The notes below the pieces were generated by a model. The model had not been told where the DNA came from, did no database searches, and saw nothing but the letters and a program-made list of their open reading frames with translations. 64,000 bases of DNA from CAVZYN01 sp963779515. GTDB taxonomy: Bacteria > Pseudomonadota > Alphaproteobacteria > Rhizobiales > Hyphomicrobiaceae. Below, piece by piece: positions 34,403 to 42,788 of the stretch (positions are counted from its first letter, which is position 1; every line of letters starts with the position of its first letter). Location of the stretch: contig CAVZYN010000018.1 in NCBI GenBank assembly GCA_963779515.1, positions 124,001 through 188,000 on the forward strand. The letters run 5' to 3'. Position numbers and translations under genes: made by a program.

Positions 34403-36130
34403 ATGACGTCCAAGCCCTCCAGCCCCACCGGTATGCGCCGCAACCTCGCCACCTATGGCGATGCCGCGTTTTCGGTGTTCCTGCGCAAGGCCTTCATCAA
34501 GGCGCTGGGCTACACCGACGACGCGCTCGACCGGCCAATCATCGGCATCGTCGACACCAACTCGGGCTACAACGCCTGCCACAGCAACATCCCCGATCTG
34601 ATCGAGGCGGCCAAGCGCGGCGTCATGCTGGCGGGCGGCATCCCGATTCCGTTCCCGATCATCTCGATCCAGGAGAGCTTTGCCAACCCGACGTCGATGT
34701 ACCTGCGCAATCTGATGGCGATGGACGCCGAGGAGATGATCCGCGCGCAGCCGATGGATGCGGTGATTATGCTCGGCGGATGCGACAAGACCGTGCCAGC
34801 GCTGCTGATGGGGGCGGCCAGCGCCAACGTCCCGGCAATCCTGTTGGTGACGGGCCCGATGATGGCCGGCAGCTGGCGCGGCGAACGGCTCGGCGCCTGC
34901 ACCGATTGCCGCCGCTTCTGGGGACGCTATCGCGCCGGCGATATCAACGACCAACAGATCAACGAGGTCAACGGCGAGCTGGCGCCGACCATCGGTACCT
35001 GCGGCGTGATGGGCACCGCGAGCACGATGGCGCTGGCCGCCGAAGCGCTCGGCATGATGCTGCCCGGCGGCGCCTGCATTCCAGCGGTGATGGCGGAGCG
35101 GCGGCGGTTGGCCGAACAGACCGGCACGCGCGCCGTCGCCATGGCCGCTGAGAAGCTGACGCCTGACAAGATCATCACCACCGGCTCGTTGAGCAACGCG
35201 TTGCGCGTGGTGCTTGCGGCCGGTGGCTCGACCAATGCGCTGATCCATCTGACGGCGATGGCGGGCCGCGTCGGCGTCTTGGTCGATCTCGAGGCGTTCG
35301 ATCGCATGGGCCGCGAGACGCCGGTGCTGGTCGATCTGAAACCGACTGGCCAAGGCTACATGGAAGACCTGCATCGGGCGGGCGGGCTGACACCGATGCT
35401 GCGCGAGTTGCGCGGCCAGCTCGATCTCACGTGCATGACGGTGACGGGCAAGACCCTCGGCCAGAATATCGACGACGCGCCGGCGGCCTGGCCGCAAGAC
35501 GTGGTGCGCCCCTTCAAGAACCCGATTTACCCGAATGGCGCGATGGCGGTGCTGCGCGGCAATCTCGCGCCGAATGGTGCGATCATCAAGCAGGCCGCCG
35601 CCGCCCAGAACCTGCTCCAGCACGAGGGTCGCGCGGTGGTGTTCTCGAGTCTCGCGGATCTGACGGCGCGCCTCGACAGCCCCGATCTCGACGTCAAGGC
35701 CGACGATATCCTGGTGCTGCAGAACGCCGGTCCGAAGGGCGCGCCGGGCATGCCCGAAGCGGGCTACATCCCGATCCCGAAGAAGCTGCTGGCGGCCGGC
35801 GTCAAGGACATGGTGCGGATTTCCGACGCGCGCATGAGCGGCACCGCGTTCGGCACCATCGTGCTGCACATCTCGCCGGAGTCGGCGGAGGGCGGTCCGC
35901 TGGCGCTGGTGCGCTCGGGCGATCGCATCAAGCTCGACACCGCTGGCCGCCGCATCGATCTGTTGGTGGATGAAGCCGAACTGACCAAGCGCCGCGCGAC
36001 GTTGCCGAAGCCGCCCACGGGAGCGGGCCGTCGCGGTTATGAGAAGCTCTATTTCGACTTCGTCACCCAAGCCGAAGACGGCTGCGATTTTTCCTTCGCG
36101 ATGCCGGAGCGGACCAAGAAGGTGCCGTGA
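34403..36130 (+). CDS. IlvD/Edd family dehydratase
   Basis: A 575-residue iron-sulfur dehydratase. Cysteines for the cluster are seen in NSGYNACHSNIPDL, MLGGCDKTVPALLMGA and TIGTCGVMGTASTM; SDARMSGTAFGTIVLH and MPEAGYIPIPKKLL complete the family core. The sequence is closer to sugar-acid dehydratases (arabonate/galactonate type) than to biosynthetic IlvD, because of TGPMMAGSWRGERLGACTDC and the adjacent sugar transporter, but this is an inference. It converges with the transporter operon, 17 bases between. Confidence 0.88.
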   Translation: MTSKPSSPTGMRRNLATYGDAAFSVFLRKAFIKALGYTDDALDRPIIGIVDTNSGYNACHSNIPDLIEAAKRGVMLAGGIPIPFPIISIQESFANPTSMYLRNLMAMDAEEMIRAQPMDAVIMLGGCDKTVPALLMGAASANVPAILLVTGPMMAGSWRGERLGACTDCRRFWGRYRAGDINDQQINEVNGELAPTIGTCGVMGTASTMALAAEALGMMLPGGACIPAVMAERRRLAEQTGTRAVAMAAEKLTPDKIITTGSLSNALRVVLAAGGSTNALIHLTAMAGRVGVLVDLEAFDRMGRETPVLVDLKPTGQGYMEDLHRAGGLTPMLRELRGQLDLTCMTVTGKTLGQNIDDAPAAWPQDVVRPFKNPIYPNGAMAVLRGNLAPNGAIIKQAAAAQNLLQHEGRAVVFSSLADLTARLDSPDLDVKADDILVLQNAGPKGAPGMPEAGYIPIPKKLLAAGVKDMVRISDARMSGTAFGTIVLHISPESAEGGPLALVRSGDRIKLDTAGRRIDLLVDEAELTKRRATLPKPPTGAGRRGYEKLYFDFVTQAEDGCDFSFAMPERTKKVP

Positions 36131-36146
36131 GCGTCGTGCCCCCCGC

Positions 36147-36995
36147 TCACCCCTTCACGGCGCCGGCCGTGAGGCCGCGTACAAAATACTTGCCGCCGAT
36201 GATGTAGACGAGCAGCGTCGGCAACGCCGCGATGATGGCGGCGGCCATGTCGACGTTGTATTCTTTGACACTGCTGGACGTGTTGGCGAGGTTGTTGAGG
36301 CCGACCGTCACCGGCTTGCTGTCGGCGCCCGAGAACACGACACCGAACAGAAAATCGTTCCAGATGTTGGTGAACTGCCAGATCACTGTGACGACGATGA
36401 TCGGCCCCGATAACGGCAGCACGATGCGCAGAAAAATCTGCCAGAAGCGCGCGCCGTCGATCATCGCCGCAGCGATCATCTCGTCGGGCAGCGACACATA
36501 GTAATTGCGGAAGAACAGCGTCGTCGACGGAATGCCGGCGATCACGTGCACGAGAATGAGGCCGAGAATTGAACTCGCGAGCCCGAGCCAGCCGAGAACC
36601 TGCGACATCGGTAGCAGCACCACCTGGAACGGCATGAAGACGCCGAACAGCAGCAACGCGAACATCAGCTCGCTGCCGCGAAAGCGCCATTTGGTGAGCA
36701 CGTAACCGTTGATCGCCCCGATCGCTGTCGAGAGAACGACGGCCGGCACGACCATCAAAATCGAGTTCCAGAAGAACGGGCGCAATCCACCGCAGTCGAC
36801 ACCGGTGCAGGCGCTGCTCCATGCCTTGCTCCAGGCCGCAAGAGTTGGGGCCAGCGGCGGCGACAGAATGGTGCTGTTGCGCAGCTCTTCCGAGCTCTTC
36901 AGCGACGTGACGATCATCACATAGAGCGGCGCGATGAACCACAGCGCAAACAGTGCCAGCGCCGCCCAGAGCATCACCCGGCCAAAGCGCCTCAT
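36147..36995 (-). CDS. Carbohydrate ABC transporter permease (MalG type)
   Basis: A 282-residue inner-membrane permease with six hydrophobic segments, e.g. MLWAALALFALWFIAPLYVM and LMFALLLFGVFMPFQVVLLP. The EAA loop that docks to the ATPase is seen as LPDEMIAAAMIDGARFWQIF followed by RIVLPLSGP. It is the second permease of the operon and overlaps the first by four bases. No ATP-binding subunit follows; the next gene is on the other strand. Confidence 0.92.
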   Translation of the reverse strand: MRRFGRVMLWAALALFALWFIAPLYVMIVTSLKSSEELRNSTILSPPLAPTLAAWSKAWSSACTGVDCGGLRPFFWNSILMVVPAVVLSTAIGAINGYVLTKWRFRGSELMFALLLFGVFMPFQVVLLPMSQVLGWLGLASSILGLILVHVIAGIPSTTLFFRNYYVSLPDEMIAAAMIDGARFWQIFLRIVLPLSGPIIVVTVIWQFTNIWNDFLFGVVFSGADSKPVTVGLNNLANTSSSVKEYNVDMAAAIIAALPTLLVYIIGGKYFVRGLTAGAVKG

Positions 36996-37852
36996 CGCTG
37001 TTCCCTGAGTTCGGAATAGAGATACGGCACCACGATCGCCGCGATCGTTGCCAGCATGATCGTCGCACTGGCGGCGCCGACTCCGATCTGGCCGCGCGAG
37101 AACGCGTGCGCGTACATGAATGTGGCTGGCAGGTCCGTGGCATATCCGGGGCCGCCCGCGGTCAGTGCCATCACCAGATCGAAGCTCTTGATCGCGAGAT
37201 GACTGACGACCATCAATGTCGAGAAGAATACAGGTTTTAGGGCGGGCAGAATGATGCGCGTATAGATCTGCAGCGGGCGGGCGCCATCGACGCGCGCCGC
37301 CTCGATCATGGCATCGTCAATGCCGCGCAGACCGGCCAGGAAAAGGGCCATCACGAAGCCCGCGCTCTGCCAGATCGCTGCAATGACGACGCAGTAGATC
37401 GCACGGTCGCCTCGCACCAGCCAATCGAAGGAAAAGCTGGAAAAACCCCAACTCCGGACCACGATTTCGAGGCCGAGACCCGGATTGAGCATCCATTTCC
37501 AGACCGTGCCGGTGACGATGAAGGACAACGCCATCGGGTAGAGGTAGATCGTGCGCAGCGCACCTTCCGCCCGGATGTTCTGGTCGAGCAGGATCGCGAG
37601 CAGCACGCCAAGCGCCATGGCGCCGCCGATGAACAGGCCGCCGAAGATGCCCATGTTGGCGGCCGCGACCCAGAACCGGTCGCTCTCGAACAGCCGCTCA
37701 TATTGAATGAGCCCGGCGAATGTGTAGTTCGGCAAGAGCCGCGACGTGGACACCGACAGATAGCCGTTCCACGCGATCAAGCCGTAGATGAAAAAGAAGG
37801 ACAGCAAGAAGCTCGGCGCGAGAACGAGGCGGGGGAGCCATTTCGCGGGCAT
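36992..37852 (-). CDS. Sugar ABC transporter permease (MalF/UgpA type)
   Basis: A 286-residue permease with an N-terminal membrane segment (VLAPSFLLSFFFIYGLIAWN) and five more. The EAA loop is LRGIDDAMIEAARVDGARPL followed by QIYTRIILPALKP. It pairs with the MalG-type permease downstream and with the binding protein upstream (101 bases away). Together they import a mono- or disaccharide, most like the glucose/mannose group, given the binding protein. Confidence 0.92.
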   Translation of the reverse strand: MPAKWLPRLVLAPSFLLSFFFIYGLIAWNGYLSVSTSRLLPNYTFAGLIQYERLFESDRFWVAAANMGIFGGLFIGGAMALGVLLAILLDQNIRAEGALRTIYLYPMALSFIVTGTVWKWMLNPGLGLEIVVRSWGFSSFSFDWLVRGDRAIYCVVIAAIWQSAGFVMALFLAGLRGIDDAMIEAARVDGARPLQIYTRIILPALKPVFFSTLMVVSHLAIKSFDLVMALTAGGPGYATDLPATFMYAHAFSRGQIGVGAASATIMLATIAAIVVPYLYSELREQR

Positions 37853-37953
37853 TGATCCGGTGGCTTTGCGAGATGGAGGGGCGTGGTCGTGCGATCAAGT
37901 GCGCACGTGCCGGCTGGGGCGTGATGACCCAGCCGGCACGCGCACGTGAGCAG

Positions 37954-39216
37954 TTATTTCTTCTTCGCTGCCGAGACGATCAAGGCGACGGCATCCTTCG
38001 CCGTCATCTTATCGTCGTTCCAGAACTTGGAGACGGCATCCTTGATGGCGCCTTCGTTCGCCGAGGCGATCGCCATGCCATGCGCGACCGACGGCACGAG
38101 GCTTCCGGATTTTGCGGTATCGACGAAGTCCTTGTTCGAGGTTTTGGCGCAATCGTCGAACTTGTCCATGCTCATGCCGAGGCGCACGGGGATCGAGCCC
38201 TTGTTGAGGTTGAACACCTCCTGGAACTCGGTCCCCATGATGGCGGCAGCGAGATCCTTCTGGGCGGCGATGTTGGCATCACCCTTGATCTTGAACATGG
38301 CAAAGCTGTCGACATTGAACGTATAGGCATTGCCCGTACCAGGTGCTGCGACGCAGGCGAAGTCGGCGCCCGGCTTCTTGCCGGCGGCGATGAACTCGCC
38401 CTTCGCCCAGTCGCCCATGAACTGCATGCCGGCTTCGCCCTTGATCACCATCGCGGTTGCGAGGTTCCAGTCGCGGCCGGGCGCGTTCTTGTCGGTATAG
38501 TCCTTGATCTTTTTGAATGTGGTCAGCACCTTTTCCATCGTCGCACCGGAGAGTTCGGCGGTGTCGAGCTGCACCAGCGCCTTTTTGTAGAAATCAGCGC
38601 CGCCGACACCGAGGGCGACCAACTCGAAGGTGGTGAAGTCCTGCCAGCTCTGGCCGCCGTGGGCCACCGCGATCAGGCCGGCCTTCTTCAGTGCCTCGGC
38701 TGTGGCAAAGAATTCATCCCATGTAGTCGGCACTTTGGCACCGGCTTTCTGAAGTGCCGCCGGGCTCGCCCAAAGCCAGTTGACGCGATGCACATTGACG
38801 GGTGCCGCGATATACGTGCCCTTGTGCTTCATCACATCGGCCACGACCTTTGGCAGTAACTCGTCCCATTTACCGGCCTTGGCAACCTCGTCCATGTTGG
38901 CGAGCACGCCTTCGCTCGCCCATTCCTGCAATGATGGGCCCTTGATCTGCGCGGCGGCCGGCGCATTGCCCGAGACGACGCGCGACTTGAGAACGGTCAT
39001 CGCCGCATCACCGCCGCCTCCGGCAACGGCAAAGTCCTTCCAGGAGTGCCCCTTGGCCTGCAGGCTCGCTTTCAGCGCGGCTGCGGCCTTCGCTTCGCCA
39101 CCCGACGTCCACCAGTGCAACACCTCGAGTTCACCGGCCCGCGCGCTCGTCCCGAGCAGAGCCGCTGTCAGCGCCGTGATGGCAAAGAATCCGCGTGTTG
39201 CGTTCGTGATAGACAT
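37954..39216 (-). CDS. ABC transporter sugar-binding protein
   Basis: A 420-residue periplasmic protein with a signal peptide (GFFAITALTAALLGTSARAG) and the mature start ELEVLHWWTSGGEAKAAAAL, typical of glucose/mannose-type binding proteins. Other family segments are VNVHRVNWLWASPAALQKAG, FMGDWAKGEF and NVDSFAMFKIKGD. The ATG at 39216 is preceded by GGGAGG at good distance. First gene of the three-gene transporter operon. The gap of 101 bases before the permeases may hold a processing hairpin, common for binding protein genes, though none is clear. Confidence 0.93.
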   Translation of the reverse strand: MSITNATRGFFAITALTAALLGTSARAGELEVLHWWTSGGEAKAAAALKASLQAKGHSWKDFAVAGGGGDAAMTVLKSRVVSGNAPAAAQIKGPSLQEWASEGVLANMDEVAKAGKWDELLPKVVADVMKHKGTYIAAPVNVHRVNWLWASPAALQKAGAKVPTTWDEFFATAEALKKAGLIAVAHGGQSWQDFTTFELVALGVGGADFYKKALVQLDTAELSGATMEKVLTTFKKIKDYTDKNAPGRDWNLATAMVIKGEAGMQFMGDWAKGEFIAAGKKPGADFACVAAPGTGNAYTFNVDSFAMFKIKGDANIAAQKDLAAAIMGTEFQEVFNLNKGSIPVRLGMSMDKFDDCAKTSNKDFVDTAKSGSLVPSVAHGMAIASANEGAIKDAVSKFWNDDKMTAKDAVALIVSAAKKK

Positions 39217-39354
39217 GATTGACCTCCCAATGGCGGTTAATTGCCGTGGCATACCGCTCGATGATGCGGTCATTTTTCGGCCGGTCAGGCGCCTCAGTCA
39301 ATGCCTAACATATTGGGCACGCGAGCGATTGGCGGACGTGTTGCTGGGACGGTG

Positions 39355-40332
39355 TCAGCCGCGCATCCGGCCGAGTGGGAAGGCGGCCATGGGATCGGCG
39401 GCGGCGATTTTGGCGAGGACATCGCGGGCGCGGGCGCAGTCGCGGTCCATTTGCGCTTTGAGCGCGTCGACGCCGTCGAAGCGCTGATCGGGGCGCAGGT
39501 GTTCGATGAAGGTGACGCCGATGTCGCGGCCATAGAGATCGCCGTCGAAATCGAACAGGAAGACTTCGAGCACGGGTTTGCCGTCATCGAAGGTCGGACG
39601 CGTGCCGAGATAGGCGGCGCCGTCGTGGCGTTGCGCCGCCGATGTCGACAGTCACGGCATAGATGCCGTGCGCGAGCGTCGTTCCGGGCGCGAGCACGAT
39701 GTTCGCCGTCGGATAGCCAAGGCCGGTGCCGCGCTTGGCGCCGCCGACGACCTTGCCTGTGACGCGCCACCAGTGGCCGAGCATCCGGCAGCACCCCGCA
39801 CATCGCCCTGCGCGAGTTCGGCGCGAATGGCGCTCGACGAAAAAATCTCGCCGTCGCCGCCCACCTGATCGATGACGCTGACGCCGAAACCCATGTCGCG
39901 CGCCGGCGGCCTTCATGATTTCAGGCGTGCCGGCGCGGCCCTTGCCGAAGTGGAAGTCATAGCCGATCACGACGTGGCGCACGCCAAGGCCCGCGACCAG
40001 ACACGCGCTCGATGAAGTCTTCGGCGCGTGAGGCTGGAGAGTGCGCGATTGAAGTCGAGCACGACCGCAAGGTCGAGGCCGAACGTGGTGAGGAGGCGCA
40101 GCTTTTCCGTCAACGGCGTCAGGCGGAAGTGCGGCCGCTCGGGCTGGAACAGTTCGCGCGGATGCGGCTCGAACATCATGACGCCGGCAAGGCCGTGGAG
40201 CTTCTTGGCCTCAGACTGGGCGCGTGCCAGCAGAGCTTGATGGCCGCGGTGCACACCATCGAAGTTGCCGATCGCGAGCGTCTCGCCGCGGGCGTTGAGA
40301 GGGGTGTGGTCGTATCCGTAGAGAACGTGCAT
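39355..40332 (-). CDS. ribF: Bifunctional riboflavin kinase / FAD synthetase, broken into several frames
   Basis: Makes FMN and FAD. The N-terminal FAD-synthetase segment is clear (AIGNFDGVHRGHQALLARAQ, MMFEPHPRELFQPERPHFRL). Then the frame changes near 40018 and 39990 (EDFIERV, then RHVVIGYDFHFGKGRAGTPE), near 39895 (MGFGVSVIDQVGGDGEIFSS), near 39785 (LGHWWRVTGKVVGGAKRGTG, LGYPTANIVL) and near 39630 (the segment ending EVFLFDFDGDLYGRDIGVTF, FIEHLRPDQRFDGVDAL). Put together, all domains of a ~310-residue RibF are present in order. Four of five shifts are of the single-extra-base kind. Five breaks in 1 kb of an essential gene point to poor sequence here, unless another ribF exists. Confidence 0.8.
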
Positions 40333-40429
40333 CGGCGCGGCGATATCTCCAAAACGTCCGCGCCAGTCTTAGGCGATCATGCGTGGGCGAGGCGAGCCCC
40401 CCTCGGCAGATCTCGTCACGCCGCCCACT

Positions 40430-40870
40430 TCACGTCGTTGGCCGCGCCGGCACCATCAGCATCGCTTCGCCTTCGAGCACGGCCTTGCCGTCGACCGAGC
40501 AGACGCAGTCGAACAGCGCACGGCGTTTGGCGGGGAACAGCTCGGTGAGCGTGACTTTCGCGATCACTTTGTCGCCGATGCGCACGGGGCCGCGAAAATT
40601 CAGCGTCTGCGAAATGTAGATGACGCCGGGGCCTGGGAGTTCGGTGCCGAACACGGTCGAGATATAGGCAGCCGTCAACATGCCATGCGCGATGCGGCCC
40701 TTGAACATGGTCTTCGCCGCGAAGGCTTCGTCGAGATGCACGGGGTTTTTGTCGCCCGAGATATTCGCGAACGCAATGATGTCGGCCTCGGTCACGGTTT
40801 TGGCAAAACTCGCCTCCATGCCGATGGCGAGGTCCTCGAAGTAGTAGTGTGTGCGGGTCTGCAGCGTCAT
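40430..40870 (-). CDS. MaoC-like (R)-specific enoyl-CoA hydratase
   Basis: A 146-residue hot-dog fold hydratase. The catalytic pair lies in FANISGDKNPVHLDEAFAAK, and AHGMLTAAYISTVFGTELPG is the usual second segment; ISQTLNFRGPVRIGDKVIAK completes the fold. Such enzymes hydrate enoyl-CoA in fatty-acid breakdown or polyhydroxyalkanoate supply. The ATG at 40870 is preferred over the upstream start at 40924. It is followed by ribF on the same strand. Confidence 0.88.
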   Translation of the reverse strand: MTLQTRTHYYFEDLAIGMEASFAKTVTEADIIAFANISGDKNPVHLDEAFAAKTMFKGRIAHGMLTAAYISTVFGTELPGPGVIYISQTLNFRGPVRIGDKVIAKVTLTELFPAKRRALFDCVCSVDGKAVLEGEAMLMVPARPTT

Positions 40871-41138
40871 TGATGGTCCGCTCCGATCATATGCGCGGCA
40901 GATCTCCGCGACAGGCGGGATCATGCCTCAAGATTTTGCACTGCAGCAAGGCGCTTTGAGGGTTGAGTTAACGAAAGTGCTTCAACGCTCAACCCGAAAT
41001 CCAGCCGATTCGGAGCAAAAGTGCCAGAGAATACCGTTTCCGGGCATAAATGATGCTCGTTCAAATACCGTGCTGCAGCACGGGCGCAGCCCGACGCAGC
41101 GGCGCGCACGCGCAGATGCGCGCCGGATCGCAGGTCGC
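40871..41138. other. Gene-free spacer upstream of the RHS patch
   Basis: 268 bases between the MaoC gene and the first RHS homology. Composition drops from GC-rich to mixed. Frames here are open by chance but show no family pattern and in particular no RHS core upstream of the tip, so the first RHS fragment is cut off at its 5' side. Confidence 0.5.
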
Positions 41139-41208
41139 GTGGCGGCGGGCGTCAACACGGCGACGCCGGTGACGCATTCTGTGCATGTCGACCATCTGCA
41201 CCGCCCGA

Positions 41209-41240
41209 GTCGTGCCGGAGGCGCGCGCGTCCAGCACGAC
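41209..41240. repeat. 32-base palindromic insert 1 in RHS fragment 1
   Basis: Runs from GTCGTGC to GCACGAC. The two halves are inverted copies over nearly the whole length, with two mismatched pairs. Fragment 2 has ordinary RHS sequence (RPIRMTN) at this point, while fragment 1 reads RPSRAGGARVQHDMTN, a gain of 27 bases (nine codons), in frame. Confidence 0.7.
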
Positions 41241-41264
41241 ATGACCAATGCGGCGAACGCGAGC

Positions 41265-41316
41265 GCTCCGATCGTGCGAGCCCTTTGCGAGCGCGTGAAT
41301 CGGCAGCGCCAACAAA
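41265..41316. repeat. 52-base palindromic insert 2, copy in RHS fragment 1
   Basis: Lies between the RHS segments NAANAS and VWNAVW. It contains GCGCT-CCGAT on the left and ATCGG-CAGCGC on the right, with a central GAGCCCTTTGCGAGC-type hairpin. The same insert at the same place is found in fragment 2 (42494-42545). Length 52 shifts the reading frame by one. Confidence 0.65.
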
Positions 41317-41445
41317 GTCTGGAACGCCGTCTGGCTGCCCTGGGGCGGGGTGCACGCGGTGACGGGCGTGGAAACGCTCGACGCCCGATTCCCAGGCCAA
41401 TGGTTCCAGATCGAGTCCGGCTTGCATTACAACTGGCACCGGCAT

Positions 41446-41472
41446 TCTTGCTTGCATGCCTCCGGCATGACA
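41446..41472. repeat. ~27-base palindromic insert 5, copy in RHS fragment 1
   Basis: Splits the usual RHS segment NWHRHYDPT after NWHRH. The stretch CCGGCAT...ATGCCTCCGG can pair with itself. The same insert is present in fragment 2 (42762-42788). It leaves the downstream tip (DPTIGRYTQPDPLG) in a different frame. Confidence 0.6.
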
Positions 41473-42031
41473 CGATCCCACTATCGGCCGCTACACCCAG
41501 CCCGACCCGCTCGGATTTGTGGATGGGCCGAGCCTCTACGGATACGCGCGGGGACAACCGTTACTATTGGTCGACCGCGATGGACGTGTGGTTGTCTTCT
41601 TTGGAGGCAACGGCACTGTAGCATTTGGTGGCGGACAGTCGGATGGTCGTGGTGGGGTCAAGCCAGGAGGTGTCACAGCTGGCGCTGGTATGGCTATCGA
41701 TTTTGCCACTAAAAATAGTGCTTTGTATGCCTCATATGGGACTGCGGCCGGCTTGGAAGCATCGGCAGGCGGCGCAGCAGGTATTTTGTTTGGTAATTTG
41801 TGCGATTTTGAAGGGCCAGCGAAGAATCTTACCATCGGTCCAGTAACTCTTACGTTGACGGATGGAGGACAATTTGGCGTGTCGTTTAGCGCGGGCTTGG
41901 GCACTGGAATAAGTTATACAAGAACCAACACGGTGATAAAGCGCGCACTCCCGGACAAGTGCAGCTCCGCGTGCTCATCAAAGTAAGCTTTGTCGAAGGT
42001 GAGTCGATACAGCCAGTGAGAGACCATCGAC

Positions 42032-42361
42032 ATGAGTTCGGATAAGAGTTTGCGCGATGCGTTGCAATGGGCCATAGCCAAGCACTATCTTGGAATGGTT
42101 CTCCTGTTGCTACCTGGAGCAATTATCGGTCAACTTCTTGATCCAAGATTGGCGTTGGTGTTCGTAGCGGTTAGCGGGCTTTCACTATGGTGTCGAGCTT
42201 TTCGCGTCTCTTGCCCAAATTGCAATTCTTGTATCATGCTCCGAATTGGCAAATGGTTCATCGTAAATCCCATAGTTCCGAGGCAATGCCACAATTGTGC
42301 GTACGATTTTGAGGACAACCCGAAGAATTTCTCGCAAGGGACAGAAAACTTGAAAACGTGA
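42032..42361 (+). CDS. Small membrane zinc-ribbon protein, candidate immunity protein
   Basis: A 109-residue protein with two adjacent membrane segments (HYLGMVLLLLPGAIIGQLLD and LALVFVAVSGLSLWCRAF) followed by a four-cysteine ribbon (CPNCNSC near residue 61, then QCHNCAYDFEDN). GC is much lower than in the surroundings. It lies 45 bases behind the RHS fragment with the foreign C-terminal domain, the usual place of an immunity gene. That role is inferred from position only; no known immunity family is recognised. Confidence 0.6.
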   Translation: MSSDKSLRDALQWAIAKHYLGMVLLLLPGAIIGQLLDPRLALVFVAVSGLSLWCRAFRVSCPNCNSCIMLRIGKWFIVNPIVPRQCHNCAYDFEDNPKNFSQGTENLKT

Positions 42362-42493
42362 GATGCAGACATATTCGTCGATCGCCCGATCGCGGTGGTG
42401 GCGGGGGGCAATACCGCAACACCGGCGGCGCTCTATGTGCACGTCGATCATCTCCACCGTCCGATCCGCATGACGAATGCGGCGAAGGCCAGC

Positions 42494-42545
42494 GCTCCGA
42501 TCGCCCGAGCCCTTCGCGAGGGCGTGAATCGGCAGCGCCAACAGT
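42494..42545. repeat. 52-base palindromic insert 2, copy in RHS fragment 2
   Basis: Same insert as at 41265-41316, with a better preserved centre (GCCCTTCGCGAGGGC, a perfect short hairpin). Flanks GCGCT-CCGAT and AATCGG-CAGCGC pair across the element. It interrupts NAAKAS / VWNATW. Confidence 0.7.
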
Positions 42546-42569
42546 GTCTGGAATGCGACTTGGCTGCCT

Positions 42570-42599
42570 CTCTTGCATTGTCGGCTTCGCCGACGGGCG
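42570..42599. repeat. ~27-base palindromic insert 3 in RHS fragment 2
   Basis: Fragment 1 reads LPWGGVHAV; fragment 2 reads LP, then LLHCRLRRRA, then GGVHSI. The extra DNA holds the perfect hairpin GTCGGC-TTC-GCCGAC. Net gain is 27 bases, in frame. Confidence 0.65.
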
Positions 42600-42665
42600 G
42601 GCGGCGTGCACAGCATCACAGGCGCGGAGACGCTCGACGTCCGATTCCCGGGCCAATGGTTCCAG

Positions 42666-42725
42666 CCCGCGACGTGCGATCCGGCGCGCCTTGCGCTTGC
42701 GCGACGCAGCACGTCGCAAGCAAAA
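42666..42725. repeat. 60-base palindromic insert 4 in RHS fragment 2
   Basis: Fragment 1 reads GQWFQIESGLH; fragment 2 has exactly 20 extra codons (PATCDPARLALARRSTSQAK) between Q and I. The DNA has outer arms GCGACGTGC / GCACGTCGC and an inner GCGC / GCGC stem. The insert keeps the frame. Confidence 0.75.
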
Positions 42726-42761
42726 ATCGAGTCCGGCTTGCATGACAACTGGCACCGGCAT

Positions 42762-42788
42762 TCTTGCTTGCATGCCTCCGGCATGACA
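42762..42788. repeat. ~27-base palindromic insert 5, copy in RHS fragment 2
   Basis: Same sequence and site as at 41446-41472 (after NWHRH). Encodes SCLHASGMT if read in the upstream frame. Shared by both fragments, so it was there before the duplication or was spread by gene conversion. Confidence 0.6.

Larger units (their letters stand above)
41139..41986 (+). pseudogene. RHS tip fragment 1 with foreign C-terminal domain
   Basis: Fragments in three frames align to the end of an RHS/YD-repeat protein: VHVDHLHRP...MTNAANAS, VWNAVWLPWGGVHAVTGVET, LDARFPGQWFQIESGLHYNW, then IGRYTQPDPLGFVDGPSLYG. The last part is in frame with a 155-residue ORF from a GTG at 41519. Past the tip motif this carries a Gly-rich domain (VDRDGRVVVFFGGNGTVAFG, then GVTAGAGMAIDFA, ASAGGAAGILFGN) of unknown activity and lower GC. 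RHS C-terminal domains are usually toxins. The alignment is interrupted by three palindromic inserts (near 41209, 41265 and 41446), two of which shift the frame. No RHS core lies upstream. Confidence 0.65.

Noticed and set aside
34271..36070. Long antisense ORF opposite the IlvD/Edd dehydratase
   Set aside because: Only its last 79 codons (from 34270 down) are real, as the N-terminus of the ModA-like protein; the rest is a shadow of the dehydratase gene.
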